A stretch of 64,000 nt of DNA from Sialis fuliginosa (taxonomy: Eukaryota; Arthropoda; Insecta; Megaloptera; Sialidae): positions 10,106,001 through 10,170,000 of the forward strand of contig OY540810.1 in the NCBI GenBank assembly GCA_961205875.1, read 5' to 3'. Under the pieces are notes generated by a model. It did not search any database. It saw nothing but the letters and a program-made list of their open reading frames with translations, and was not told the origin of the DNA. Position 1 is the first letter of the stretch. Every line of letters begins with the position of its first letter. Positions 52,942 through 63,430 of this stretch are shown here, piece after piece. Position numbers and translations under genes: made by a program.

Positions 52942-53476
52942 AGGTATTAGCACCTGTCTTGGATCATACCTCAGTGTTTGACACTTGTTTAATAAAATGT
53001 ACTAAATTAGAAATATTTGTTGATATTTGACTATTGAAATTACTGAATCATAATTTTATAAGTACTTAACTGTAAAAACATGATGACAATCGGTCAATGG
53101 GTGATAAAATGGTGGACATTTAAACTAATTATTAGTGTAATCCATTTATTAATTATTATATTATCATAGCATATGCTTTACAATGTTTCAAATTTTAAGA
53201 TTTTTTTATAACTTATGATTTTGTAATCATTAGCAAGTGTCCATCACTTGGTGAACATTATTGGTTTTACTTTATTTATTACTGGAGAAAAAATATAAAC
53301 ACAATAAAAAGCTTTAATTAAAAAAACAAACTATATTAGCGGACTTTGGTATTAAATTGATTAAATAAAGAGGTACTTGTTTTATTAGTAACATGAGTTA
53401 TAAGAACTACAAAAAGAAGCCCATCAACAGCAAAAACAGGACACCTTGCTCTTAAACAGAACTGGTGCCACTACCA
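52942..53476 (+). mobile_element. Family D MITE, full length (535 bp)
   Basis: TA|AGGTATTAGCACCTGTCTTGGATCATACCTCAGTGTTTGA..CTCTTAAACAGAACTGGTGCCACTACCA|TA. TA flanks lie at 52940-52941 and 53477-53478. Colinear with D1 throughout. Confidence 0.85.
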
Positions 53477-54721
53477 TACTTATTTTCATTTTTGTACCAG
53501 TACTTGCGAGCATTGAGATATGCTTGCATTCTTATTTCTTACCTGGAATTCTGTGATTTACAAAAAAAAATAATAATTCATTTGGACGTGAAAAAATCAT
53601 AAAAAAGTAATTATAACAAGATTTATCAATTTTGATGAAAAACCGCAATATATTGCATAAATGTGGTCATAGGTACCTATACCTACTATTATCATTATTC
53701 AACCTGGCTTACAACCAATTAGTTACATCTTTTAACAAAATAAGTAAACATTTCTAAATAAATCACTGTAATTCCATAATCCTACAGGATCATTGTATTC
53801 CACATGTTGAGACTCACTGGTATAGACAAATAACGCCCCCGCACACATGTATAGATGGTGAGGGTGTATTGTAGTTGTGCATAGTGCATTCTGGCGTTCA
53901 TTTGTAAAAGCTAAACGCTGTCTACAAATTATACTCTGCTACTATCTAAATTAACCGAAATCTTCACCGGTTGTTCTTTTGGAGATATAAATGAAAAGTG
54001 TAAATAAAATGGGACGGTTATATTGTTATATTCAAACGAAAAAGCAATATTTTAATTATTAATTATATTTTTTTTACGATGTTAACTGAAATAATTTAAA
54101 TGAATTTTGAATTTTTTTATTATTGTTTTTAGAATATTCAATTTGCTAAATCGATTTTGATAAGATTTTCACTGTTATAAGTGTTATATTTCGTTTGTAT
54201 GAGGCTTATAGATTCGGGAATTACTGAACTGATTTCAATGTCGTTTTCACCAATAGTTAGGTAATTTTTCTGTGCAAATTCGTAGTTATTAATACATATT
54301 TTATGAAAACCTAAGATTTAACATCAAAAGACTAAAAAAATATTTATCAAGTCGTGTTTTGTTTCTATGATGTCACAGTATGCAACTGTTATTTATAATT
54401 TACGGTTTCAATATTTTATTGATTTAGGTCACTATGATCACGTCTCTTTAAAATATTTTGTCAAAAATTGGATGATTTTGACACAACAGTTAAATATTTT
54501 AAAATATATTGATTAAAAATTAAAATTTAATGAAACATTTTACATATAAGAAATTAACTACTTAACGGATTTTATGTTTAGGTGTATAATTAGTGGATAT
54601 TTTGTGTAAATTAATTAATTAATTAGTTAATTAAAAATGTCAGGAAAACCAATTCGCAGTGAACCATGTGTTGTGGGCATGCTGGGTGGGCATGTTGAAT
54701 ATTTTAGGTGACTATGATTGT
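53477..54721. other. Unassigned; small GC-richer patch at 53790-53960
   Basis: CAAATAACGCCCCCGCACACATG..GGTGAGGGTGTATTGTAG..GCATTCTGGCGTTC is less AT-rich than its surroundings and not repeated. The remainder shows nothing. Confidence 0.3.
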
Positions 54722-54761
54722 GTGGATATATACCCGGATAACACCAGGTCCAATGCGCTAG
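54722..54761 (+). mobile_element. Family O Helitron, 3' tip only
   Basis: ATATATACCCGGATAACACCAGGTCCAATGCGCTAG|T matches the end of the copy at 62511-62732 (ATATCCCCGGATAACACCAGATTCAATGCGCTAG|T). Upstream sequence is unrelated. Confidence 0.7.
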
Positions 54762-56012
54762 TAATAAATAAAATTTAAAAACGATTTGTTAACAAATAAG
54801 TAAATAATTGGCTAACAAAAATTGACACAAATATTTAAAAATATAAAATAGTTAATGTTAAATAATTTTACACAAACGTTTGTATTAAACTGTTTATTTA
54901 GAAATTAATTGAAAATGGAATTTGTATATTGACATAATTAATAGAATCATTATATTTACGAGCATTTAAATCAATATTCCTACCGATAAAATTTCTATTG
55001 GACATATATTTTCATTTGGTAAATTGGTATAAAGGGATGGATATAATTATTAATATGATAACGTACTCGTTTATTTAAATCAAAATAACTAATTACATCT
55101 ATTTATCTGATCAATTACTGTGATATAATAAAATTTAATTCGTTTTGAATGGAAAAATAACTTTGGATTTTTCATTTTATCGTGGTTATCAACTTTTATC
55201 AGTATATGTGTATACAGTTTTATGTTAAGTTTATAAAGTTCATAAATATTGCATGAAAGCATGATATAACATATATATACGTAATGTATTTTATTACACG
55301 TAATAAAATGTTGATGTGAGAGATGTATACCTATCACTTTTATTAATGAACCTATTAAATATTGCCCATATAACTCAACATTTGTTTAAAAATATTAACA
55401 TTAATTTGTAATTGAGTAAGTAATTTGGAGGCGAGGTCCATTAAAAAATAAAAATATATTCTTTGTTAATGTTCCATCAAAAATTGTTATTGGGAAACAG
55501 AAATTCGTCATAATATTACATAATTTGTTCTTATGTGGCATAAAGTATCAAATAACTGAGAAAAATTTCGATTAAAAAATAAAAAAAGCTGGGAAATTAC
55601 ACGCTTTCAAAAAGAGATTTAGTTCAAATCTAAAAAAAATATTTTTTCTTGTTTTATAATCTACTATACTGTACATAATATGTACATGTAAAATCAATTA
55701 AATTTTAATTTGCAAAAAAACTTGTGATTTCAATAAAATTTATTTATTTATATTTTGAATAATAACTTATTTTTGGAGCAATATTTTAATCTCTTAATTG
55801 TTTTGACAAGTCTATTACTATTATAATTATAATTATATGTGACATCATTAATTTGCAATATTTTCAAGTAAAATTACTATTATTGCAAAATAAATTCAAT
55901 AAGTGAATTCATAAAGTGAAAAACAATAATATTTAGTAAAAAGCCAACATGGACTGGCTAACTACAAAATTTGGAAAAAAAAAATTGTTCAGGAGATAGG
56001 ATGATTTTCAAC
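54762..56012. other. AT-rich sequence, nothing recognised
   Basis: No shared repeat or supported frame over about 1.25 kb. Confidence 0.4.
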
Positions 56013-56152
56013 CCGAGCTTGAAATAGGTGGTTATTCATCCAGAATTGGAGGTAGTTGGTTACTCAGCCAGAATTTAAGATGTGTGAGTACTCAGTCAGA
56101 ATTTGAGGTGTGTGAGTACTCAGCCAGAATTGGAGGTAGGTTGTTACAGAGC
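56013..56152. repeat. 28-bp minisatellite, about five units
   Basis: The core CCAGAATT(T/G)GAGGTG(T)G(T)GAGTACTCAG recurs with CAGAATT starting at 56041, 56069, 56097 and 56125, exactly 28 bp apart. A diverged unit precedes at 56013 and a worn one follows at 56153. Twenty-eight is not a multiple of three, so this is not a protein repeat. Confidence 0.9.
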
Positions 56153-56897
56153 TGGAGGTGAATACTATTTGTGTCATGCGACGATATGACCACACATACA
56201 TTGATTGAATAGAATTATTACAATTAAAACCGAAAGATATGTCATTATCATTAACTTTGGAAATGATAATAAGGGTAAGCACTGTTATTAAGAAGACTAC
56301 TGAAAAGAGTTCACATTATTATTTTTTCATTGGAACTCTTCAAACATCCAATACAAAATTTAATGAAAATTCAATTACTTATTAAATTTCTCTCGACAGA
56401 CCTCAAAATAAACTTCTGCTATATAAAAAATAACATTTGAAAATAAATCACAATTGACAGATGTCGGAAAGGAGTACAAAAGATACAACAAAAATAAATA
56501 AAATCGATTTATAATGGACAGTGCGCGCGATGGTCGTGCCTCGCTATATCTTGACGCGTTTTCATCAACTTTCCGATTCTAATACGAACAGTTTATTTTT
56601 TATATGCGGGATACACACGCGGAATGGCAATGCCACCGCCGCACTACCACTCTTGATGTCCCGTTGTAATGGCGGGTGTGTGACGCACAAGACGTGACCG
56701 TCTTGCCCCTATTGTGATACTACGCAGAACCGGGTTAAGAGCACTTTGATTTTTTTGTCACCTAAAATAATATTTTTTTTGCAAATATCTACTATTAAAA
56801 ATATATATTTGAACTTCTTACCGCTATTTTGATTCTCAACTGTGGCGAGTCTAGAGATTTTTAAAATTAATTTTACTATACTATATTTATAAAATTA
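56153..56897. other. Unassigned with a GC- and CpG-rich patch at 56515-56740
   Basis: GACAGTGCGCGCGATGGTCGTGCCTCGC..CACACGCGGAATGGCAATGCCACCGCCGCACTACC..TGATGTCCCGTTGTAATGGCGGGTGTGTGACGCACAAGACGTGACC is one of the most GC-rich parts of the window and repeat-free. Possible regulatory element or exon remnant; no frame supports coding. Confidence 0.3.
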
Positions 56898-57062
56898 CTA
56901 GCTGTTACCCGCGACTTTGTCCACGTGGAATTTTTATTTTTTATCTAATCAATTTTCGGGATACAAAGTAGGCTATGACCTTCCTCAGAATGTAAGCTAA
57001 ATCCCTACCAAATTTCATAATGATCGGTTTTGCAGTTTAGCCGTGAAAAGGTAACAAACATT
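56898..57062 (-). mobile_element. Lep1-like Helitron, reverse, deleted
   Basis: Reads A|CTAGCTGTTACCCGCGACTTTGTCCACGTGGAATTTTT..TTTATCTAATCAATTTTCGGGATACAAAGTAGGCTATGACCTTCCTCAGAATG..ACCAAATTTCATAATGATCGGTTTTGCAGTTTAGCCGTGAAAAGGTAACAAACATTTATA. The 3' tip is intact, the middle shortened and the 5' tip lost. Confidence 0.8.
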
Positions 57063-57104
57063 TATAGTAAATTGAAGTACTGCTGATCAAAACAAATCCG
57101 TAAA

Positions 57105-57170
57105 TAATATTTCAGAATTAATACCCCGTTGAAAGTATTAATATTAGCTTGTTTAGTATTAAATATTATT
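57105..57170. repeat. Family I scrap
   Basis: TTTCAGAATTAATACCCCGTTGAAAGTATTAATATTAGCTTG resembles the right arm of family I (CAGAATTATTACCCCATTTGAAAGTGCTTGTAAGCTAG at 35809). Confidence 0.4.
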
Positions 57171-57475
57171 AAAGTTATTTTTGTTGATATCCATACTTAT
57201 AAACAGATGCACGAAGTACTAACTAAGGGTCTCGTACGAGAACGCTGACTATAAAATAAAATACGCTTTCCCCAACTCGTCTTTTATACATTTTTTTTAT
57301 CATTATTTTAGTGCATGAGGTCTCGAAATATCTAAGAACGGCTCTGTGTAGAGGCGAATTAAAAGTTATTATTTACAAATTTTGTATGCAACTAAAATAA
57401 TATATATTAAACCAATGTGACATTTGAGAGGGGTAGGGGGGATAATTATAATGAATAATCGAATATACTATTAAT

Positions 57476-58131
57476 CAGAGTTTCTCAAATGGTGGGTCGC
57501 GAAAAGTTCATGAAATGTGAGTGTACCTTTAACCAAAGTGAGGTAGAAAAGCTTGATGAGGATTTAAACTAAAAAATTCGGTCAAGACATACACGGGTGT
57601 ATGCCATAAAGGTTCCGTACATACTACGAGAACTGCTTGGAGTTACTTACAGGTGCGTTTTGATACCCCACATGCCTAGATATGAAAATAAAAATAAAAA
57701 ATTCCATGACACCCCTCCCTATTACTTTAAAATTTAAAATGATATTGTTGACTTTAGTATTTGTCGCTAGTTGTCCCACCAAAGCCTCGTTACCAAAAAA
57801 TTTTCAGATTTTTTGAGCAAGTAATTACTGAGTAAGTGGGAGGGGCAAAATAAAATACTGCTTTAAGCCCCCTGCTAGCGCCATTATTAAGTTAGAAAAT
57901 ATAAATAAAATGTAGGGTTAAATGCTACTGATTGTGATCTATATTTTGACACCCTACACGCCTTGGTTACAATTTTTTATTATTTGCTTTAAAGCCCCCC
58001 ACAACAAAAAAATAATTATTCATTTTCACCTCTTTTTTATAATGTAAATAAATTAAATAAAATACTTGAGAAAAATGGTTTTCAAAGAACTTTTTTTGGG
58101 AGGTAGGTGCATAAAAAGTTTGGAAGCACTG
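57476..58131. mobile_element. hAT-like MITE, 656 bp
   Basis: The ends CAGAGTTTCTCAAATGGTGGGTCGCGAAAAG and, on the minus strand, CAGTGCTTCCAAACTTTTTATGCACC have the CAG tips and TTCYCAAA motif of hAT elements, and the second resembles the MITE at 11406. The interior has several C- or G-run blocks (CCCCTCCC, AAGCCCCCC). The flanking 8-mers (CTATTAAT / GATTATTT) do not match, so the insertion is old or the limits are slightly off. Confidence 0.55.
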
Positions 58132-58451
58132 GATTATTTTATTAATTTTGTAATCATTTAGTTATGTTAATAACATTGAATGGGTTATTAATTAATTAGC
58201 ATTAATTATTTTGTTTATATTATTTGGCATTCAGAAAAATATAATAATATACAACTAGTAAAACAATACAAAGCTATCACCATTTGTGGATTTTCGGTGG
58301 AAAAGTAAAATTGCCCTAGGGTGATCGGGGTATTACATTAAAGTCACAAATAAATAAAAAATATTTTTTTTTATTACAGAATTAATTGCTTAATCAAAGT
58401 TTATATTCCTTTTAAAAATATGGAATTTTATGATTACTAGTATAAATTCGA
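58132..58451. other. Unassigned AT-rich sequence
   Basis: CCTAGGGTGATCGGGG near 58315 is the only unusual block; no feature called. Confidence 0.4.
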
Positions 58452-58758
58452 CCAGCTATTATAACCCGCGCCACGCGACATTGTTCGTGTGGAAAAACAG
58501 ATTTCTCTTATGATTTAGTCGATAAAATGAGTTTTTAGTTTCAAGTTTACACGCTAGATGTCTACACCAAAAAAGTATAACTTATAATGTGTACAAATGT
58601 CACACACCCATTTTTTAAATAAAGTTTGTGGAATACAAAGTAGTCTATGTCCTTTCTCAGGTCGCCAAATTTCATAAAAATCGGTTCAGCGGCTTAGCCG
58701 TGAGCAGGTAATAGACAGACAGAGAGACACCTTTTTGCATTTATAATATTTGTATGGA
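58452..58758 (-). mobile_element. Lep1-like Helitron, reverse, full length (307 bp)
   Basis: Minus strand: A|TCCATACAAATATTATAAATGCAAAAAGGTGTCTCTCTG..ACCTGCTCACGGCTAAGCCGCTGAACCGATTTTTATGAAATTTGGCGACCTGAGAAAGGACATAGACTACTTTGTATTCC..ACATCTAGCGTGTAAACTTG..ATAATAGCTGG|T. The 5' TC and a CTGG (CTRR) 3' end lie between A and T. The 3' hairpin is worn. Confidence 0.8.
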
Positions 58759-59869
58759 TTGGTACTAATGAAATTGTGTTAAAATCTTGATTCGAGGACA
58801 ATTTTTAATATTAAATATAACATTGCAAAAAATTTAGTTATAGGCTAAAATAGGACAAAAAATGACTGTATAGACCCTAAAAACTACCTATGTACCTATA
58901 AATATTGCCTTTATGTGAGACAGTTGTATCTAGATATTATATTATATAAATTTAAACAACAAAAAACATGCATAATTAAAATATTAATTATGCATCAATT
59001 ATAAACATCCAAATGTTCAGTATAAAATTGTAAAGAAAAATAAAATAACGTAAAATAGTATATTTAGATAGAGAGAGAGAGAAGATATATTAAATATTTA
59101 ATGCACCCCTGCTCTTAAAAATCATATGTTTTCCCAAAGGTTACATAAATAGAACAGAGATCTGTCTGACACATCAGCTTCACCTTATTACGTGGTAGAA
59201 AAAAACACACACACACTTTCCTGGTAAAGTGGAAAAATCTTAAGTCTCCTTTAAAAGTAGCTACATTTTGAGCGCTTTGGGAACACTTCAATTTCGTCTC
59301 GTACGAGGGTTTGCTCCGATTATATTTCTACGTTATATGGATAAGTATGGTGTAAAAACATCAAAAATGTTTCAATTATATCTGTCTGTAACGAGGGCAT
59401 GTCGTTATTTAAATGTATAGAGTTTTTTACTTGGTGCAAATTGAATCAATAATTTTCATCATTTTATTTACGAGATATTTCTTGAAATATATAAAGTACA
59501 TAGTATATAAATAATTCAATGCTACTTTATTTAATATTACTATGACTTGAAGATTTTATTTTAAAATGCTAATGCTCTTCTCCGTTGTGCCATCTAACTT
59601 TTATTATGAGAAGTAATAAAATAATGGTTTGTATCTTAGACTAGAAAAATAGAATAGACAAAACTTAATAAATAAAGTGATAGTGGAACTACATTTACGA
59701 ATATTTTCTTGGAAGAATTGAAAGGAAGGAGCATTTTAAAATAACTTGTTCTAGGCATCACAGGGAGTACTGTAACTGAAATATTTACAATAATATTATG
59801 ATTTTTGAATTTGGCATGCTTATTTTATAATCATATTTTCCCGAAATTTTATCAAAATTCATAATAAGA
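58759..59869. other. Unassigned; possible pogo-like scrap at 59679-59770
   Basis: AGTGGAACTACATTTACGAATATTTTCTTGGAAGAATTGAAAGGAAGGAG resembles the left end of the element at 3616 (CAGTGGAACCTCGTTGGTACGTTTTTGAAGGAACTGAAAGGAGGGAAG). A (GA)n run lies at 59067-59082. No gene seen. Confidence 0.35.
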
Positions 59870-60200
59870 AACAAGCCATGGGGTGAGACCCTTTAAGTCC
59901 ACACAACCAACTTCCTAAGATAGTATGACTATCAATACTTAAATATATTATTTATTGTTTCTATATAGTTTACATGAATACGTGAATATATTTTATAATA
60001 ATATGTTTCATTATTTTTATTGTAGAATATTTATTCTAAGTTTCAAGTAAATCCAACCAAAAAAATATGTTTACCCACACAAACTTTTACACCCTCTTTT
60101 ACCCCTGTAGGGGTTGAATTTCGAAAAATCGTTTCTTTCAGATCATAGTCACGTTAAGACGCTTCGATTGGCACCCTAACGAAATCAATAAAATTGTGTA
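59870..60200 (-). repeat. Repeat U, copy 2
   Basis: CACACAACCAACTTCCTAAGATAGTATGACTATC at the left and AGATCATAGTCACGTTAAGACGCTTCGATTGGCACCCTAACGAAATCAATAA at the right mirror 46815-47135. Confidence 0.6.
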
Positions 60201-60217
60201 ATTGTGTTAGTATACTA

Positions 60218-60429
60218 CACTGGTAGAAACGATAACTTGGGACAAGAAATCATTGTTTTATATATAACGAAAACAATATTTTCTTAATATCAGTAATATA
60301 CTCTTACTCCAACTATATTATTGTTGGACAAAACAATATTACAGTTGCATTAAGAGTATATCACTTAAATATTGTTTTCGTTATATATAAAACAATGATT
60401 TCTTGGCTCAAATCAATTTTTGACCCGTG
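60218..60429. mobile_element. Family H MITE, copy 2, perfect 39-bp arms
   Basis: TA at 60216-60217 and 60430-60431 flank CACTGGTAGAAACG..TTTTTGACCCGTG. CAAGAAATCATTGTTTTATA.. at 60243-60281 is reverse-complemented without a mismatch at 60367-60405. The spacer holds a second, weaker inverted pair (ATATACTCTTACTCCAAC / GTTGCATTAAGAGTATAT). Strong cruciform potential. Confidence 0.9.
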
Positions 60430-60752
60430 TATAGTAACTTTGAAACATAAAAAATATGTTGAAATTTATTATTTCTATTTTCGGACCGATTACAATAACC
60501 TCTTGTTGGGAAGTTAATATTAATGTTTTTTTGGGTTATGTTTTAAACCTAACGAATTTTGAACTATTCACTGTTATAGCGGCGTTCCTAAAAAACAAAA
60601 TAGTTTTTTTTTGTAATCGGATCAATAGAACCGGAATTTAAAAAATGGTTTTTTTTGTGCCTGCGATATAACCTACTTATTAATACAATTTTTGTTGTAA
60701 AAAAAAAAAAATTTGAAAAATTCTAAAAAAAAAACACCTTTATTTTTAATTA
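60430..60752. other. Unassigned AT-rich sequence
   Basis: The 61-codon frame at 60456-60641 has no support. ATTGTAATCGG..AATAGAACCGGA near 60617-60640 resembles the tail near 28030 (CCAATAGAACCGGAGATAT) but is too short to call. Confidence 0.35.
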
Positions 60753-61057
60753 ATACATATAGTATAAAACAAAGCTGTAGCCGCGTCTGTCTGTCTGTGC
60801 ACAATTTTCTCAGTAACTACTGAATGGATTTTATTCCGATTTTACTGATAGATAGTGTTTCACGAGGAAGGTTTAGATGTACATACATATAATTTGTGTA
60901 AATTTTAAAAAGTCGGAATAAAAACAATTGTCGGAGAGATATCTTCACTTCTTCACGTGCGCTGCGTAAATAGTTAGCGATAAGTGAAAACAATGTTTAA
61001 TAAGTTTATTACAGATTAAATTTATATCCCCGGGTAATACCGGGACTAATGTACTAG
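60753..61057 (+). mobile_element. Family O Helitron, copy 1
   Basis: ACATATAGTATAAAACAAAGCTGTAGCCGCGTCTGTCTGTCTGTGCACAATTTTCTCAGTAACTACTGAATGGATTTTATTCCG..TTTCACGAGGAAGGTTTAGATG..TTTATTACAGATTAAATTTATATCCCCGGGTAATACCGGGACTAATGTACTAG|T. CCCGG-GTAATA-CCGGG is the 3' hairpin before the CTAG tip. The 5' tip is unclear. Confidence 0.8.
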
Positions 61058-61302
61058 TTTAAATACAAAATAATTAATGCAAACATAATTATTACACATC
61101 GTTAAGATAAGTCTAATCTAATAATAAGTTATTAATATATTTTTGGCGATAAATTTTCCAGCGGTGAACTTTCCGGGCACGAAAATAAATAAATCATTCT
61201 TTCTCATTTAATATTTACTTACAAGTATTTATAACGAATAAAAAAGCATTTAATATCATGGTAGTTATATAATATTGTATTCAACAATTTATTGCTCTGT
61301 AG

Positions 61303-61625
61303 TATTTATGATTAATACTTTCATCACCACCTGGTACCTTTTTTTTACTCCTACGCCACTGGAATATACTCTCGCAGGAGCAATAAAATCTCTACAGCAT
61401 CTGATGTTTGATTATAAAAGACTATTGTGTATTTTTTTTTCAACTGCGATGAATTGTCTATCTTCTATAAAAGATAATTCATTTCTGATATTGATAATCC
61501 ACGAAGAAGAGCAATTATTATATACGAAAATAATTTATGAATATCGTTTTTTCTATACTGTTTTATTTTTCATCGGATCAGTGTTTGTGATAATTTATTT
61601 TTTATATCACCGATTTACAACAATG
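61303..61625 (+). CDS. Putative internal coding exon of an unrecognised membrane protein
   Basis: The reading frame is open from 61275 to TGA-free end at 61667, the longest in the window (130 codons). A 3' splice site, TTTATTGCTCTGTAG, ends at 61302 and a 5' splice site, ACAATG|GTAGGT, follows 61625, so a natural exon is 323 nt: two bases completing a codon plus 107 codons. It could instead start at ATG 61308 as a first coding exon. The product begins FMINTFITTWYLFFTPTPLE, has YTLAGAIKSLQHLMFDYKRL, two cysteines in LLCIFFSTAMNCLSSI, an acidic HEEEQLLY and a strongly hydrophobic FFYTVLFFIGSVFVIIYFLY, suggesting at least one or two membrane segments, as in insect receptors or channels. I do not recognise the family. 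No neighbouring exon was found in 64 kb, so introns would be long. Against it: a chance frame of this length in such AT-rich DNA is unlikely but not impossible. Confidence 0.45.
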
Positions 61626-62510
61626 GTAGGTTTTATTTTATTTTATAACGATGCATTCAGCTATTGAATAAAATGCAATTAATTTCGTTTACTAGATTTC
61701 TTTCGTTTCAACTTATTTTGATTTTATTTTAAAATTGATTATTGTAGGTATTCATTTACGTTCAGTTAACAAACTATTTGTAAGAGATAAAAATTTCAAT
61801 TGAACACATTTTATAATTGTTTGATTTTTTAATAATAATATGATAAAAAAAATTGTATGACTATTTTAAGAGAATTTTTAGTGTTCCGAAGTCGGAAAAA
61901 GAAAACTTTTAGAATCAACACTGTGTCTGTCTGCCAGAGTCTTTTAACTACTAAACCGTTTGACCTAGAAATCTGAAAGGCATATATAAACCTGCGTTAC
62001 AAAGTTTTTGGATTTTTTTAGGGTAGCTAATATGTCACTAAAAAATTTTTTAGTCAATTCTGGCCGTGTGGGGGTATTAAATGAATGCTTATAAAAATTA
62101 AATTTTGTTATTATCAAAATCTTCGTTTAACAGATTTTCAAAAAATCTTTAAAATATTGTGTTCCTAGCCCATATCGCCGAATGTCATAGAGAAACTTAT
62201 TATCAGTACTTACCAGACTTACGTATTTCTTTTTCCAAAAATAATTCAACTATAGTACATTTGGAGCTACTATCTGTTTTATAATAGAGGAACTATTAAA
62301 AATCTTTGCTTAGAGTTTCAGTAATTTATTATTTAGTTTTATCTAAATAATAATATAAATTAATTAATTATATAAATTATTGCTTGCAAATAAATGGACT
62401 CTCTATACGGTAGGTATGTGACATTAATGTTTGACTTGGATTGACTATTATTCATAATACTGAATGTTTTCTTTTATCATGATTTGTTCTATGAATAGTA
62501 CATATCGTAA
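61626..62510. other. AT-rich; CTGTCTG-type repeat Q at 61885-62250
   Basis: AACACTGTGTCTGTCTGCCAGAGTCTTTTAACTACTAAACCGTTTGACCTAGAAATCTG and TTATTATCAAAATCTTCGTTTAACAGATTTTC..GTGTTCCTAGCCCATATCGCCGA resemble 22790-22930 and 35255-35425. Ends not defined. If the exon at 61303-61625 is real this would be intron. Confidence 0.35.
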
Positions 62511-62732
62511 TCTATACATAGTATGAAAAAAGTCCCACGCCGCGTCTGTCTGTCTGTGCACGATTTTCTCAGTACCTACTGAACAGATTTTATTCCGAAT
62601 TTCACAAATGGATAAAGGGTTTTACGAGGAAGGTTTAAGTCTATAATTTCATGAAGAGTTGTTTTCACGTGTTTTCAGGTTTATTACAAATTAAATGTAT
62701 ATCCCCGGATAACACCAGATTCAATGCGCTAG
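62511..62732 (+). mobile_element. Family O Helitron, copy 2, full length (222 bp)
   Basis: A|TCTATACATAGTATGAAAAAAGTCCCACGCCGCGTCTGTCTGTCTGTGCACGATTTTCTCAGTACCTACTGAACAGATTTTATTCCG..ATATCCCCGGATAACACCAGATTCAATGCGCTAG|T. The TC start and CTAG end lie between A (62510) and T (62733). It is shorter than copy 1 by an internal deletion. Confidence 0.85.
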
Positions 62733-63430
62733 TACGAAATAAAAACACTTTATTTATATTATCTTGGTTTTGTCTGCCAACATTTCTCCATACATTCCAG
62801 TAAACATTTCTTATATATGTATAATATCTTATGAAATAATTTCCATATTGAAATTATTGATTTTCCACAAGGCCAAGTTTCACATTACGTCGATTGACAT
62901 TTTGATGAAATATTCCAGCCATCGGCCGAGCATGCTGTAAAAACTGTTCTTGATTCCACAAAAATGACCTTTCAAATACTATTTTATAGGTACCCTTCGC
63001 GTTTCCTGCTAAATAAAAATAACAAGATATGTATCATCACCACAGAAATGCAATTTGGGTAGCGTGTGTATCGCCTTCATCCAATTGCCAGAGCACATTT
63101 CCACAAAAATAGGTGATGTTCTCTGTCTCACCTCCAGAATGACCATCATATGAGAATACCACGTATCTCTCCGTCTCTGATCAACACATTGCGAATGCTT
63201 GTGGTTCTGTCTTTGTCATGTTTGAATTGGTTCGCGTCAAAATGCTTTTCGTAAGATGAAGAAATTTGCCCAAGTGTTTGTTACAAAAGCAAGATGAAAA
63301 TTATGTTTATTGGGGCTTGATACAAAGTGACCACACGATTCTTGTTAATAATAATAAAAATATTTTTATTGTTGCTTTTTGAGTGTTTTTAATTGGGGAA
63401 AATATCAAAATAAACTCTATACTCTTATGT
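62733..63430. other. Unassigned, mixed-composition patch at 62980-63290
   Basis: TATCGCCTTCATCCAATTGCCAGAGCAC..CTCTGTCTCACCTCCAGAATGACC..GTATCTCTCCGTCTCTGATC is less AT-rich and not repeated. No frame or splice-flanked exon could be defended. Confidence 0.3.

Noticed and set aside
61275-61302. Upstream extension of the 61.3-kb frame as coding
   Set aside because: It begins at TTG, and the stretch looks like a 3' splice site with pyrimidines before AG; the exon more likely starts at 61303.
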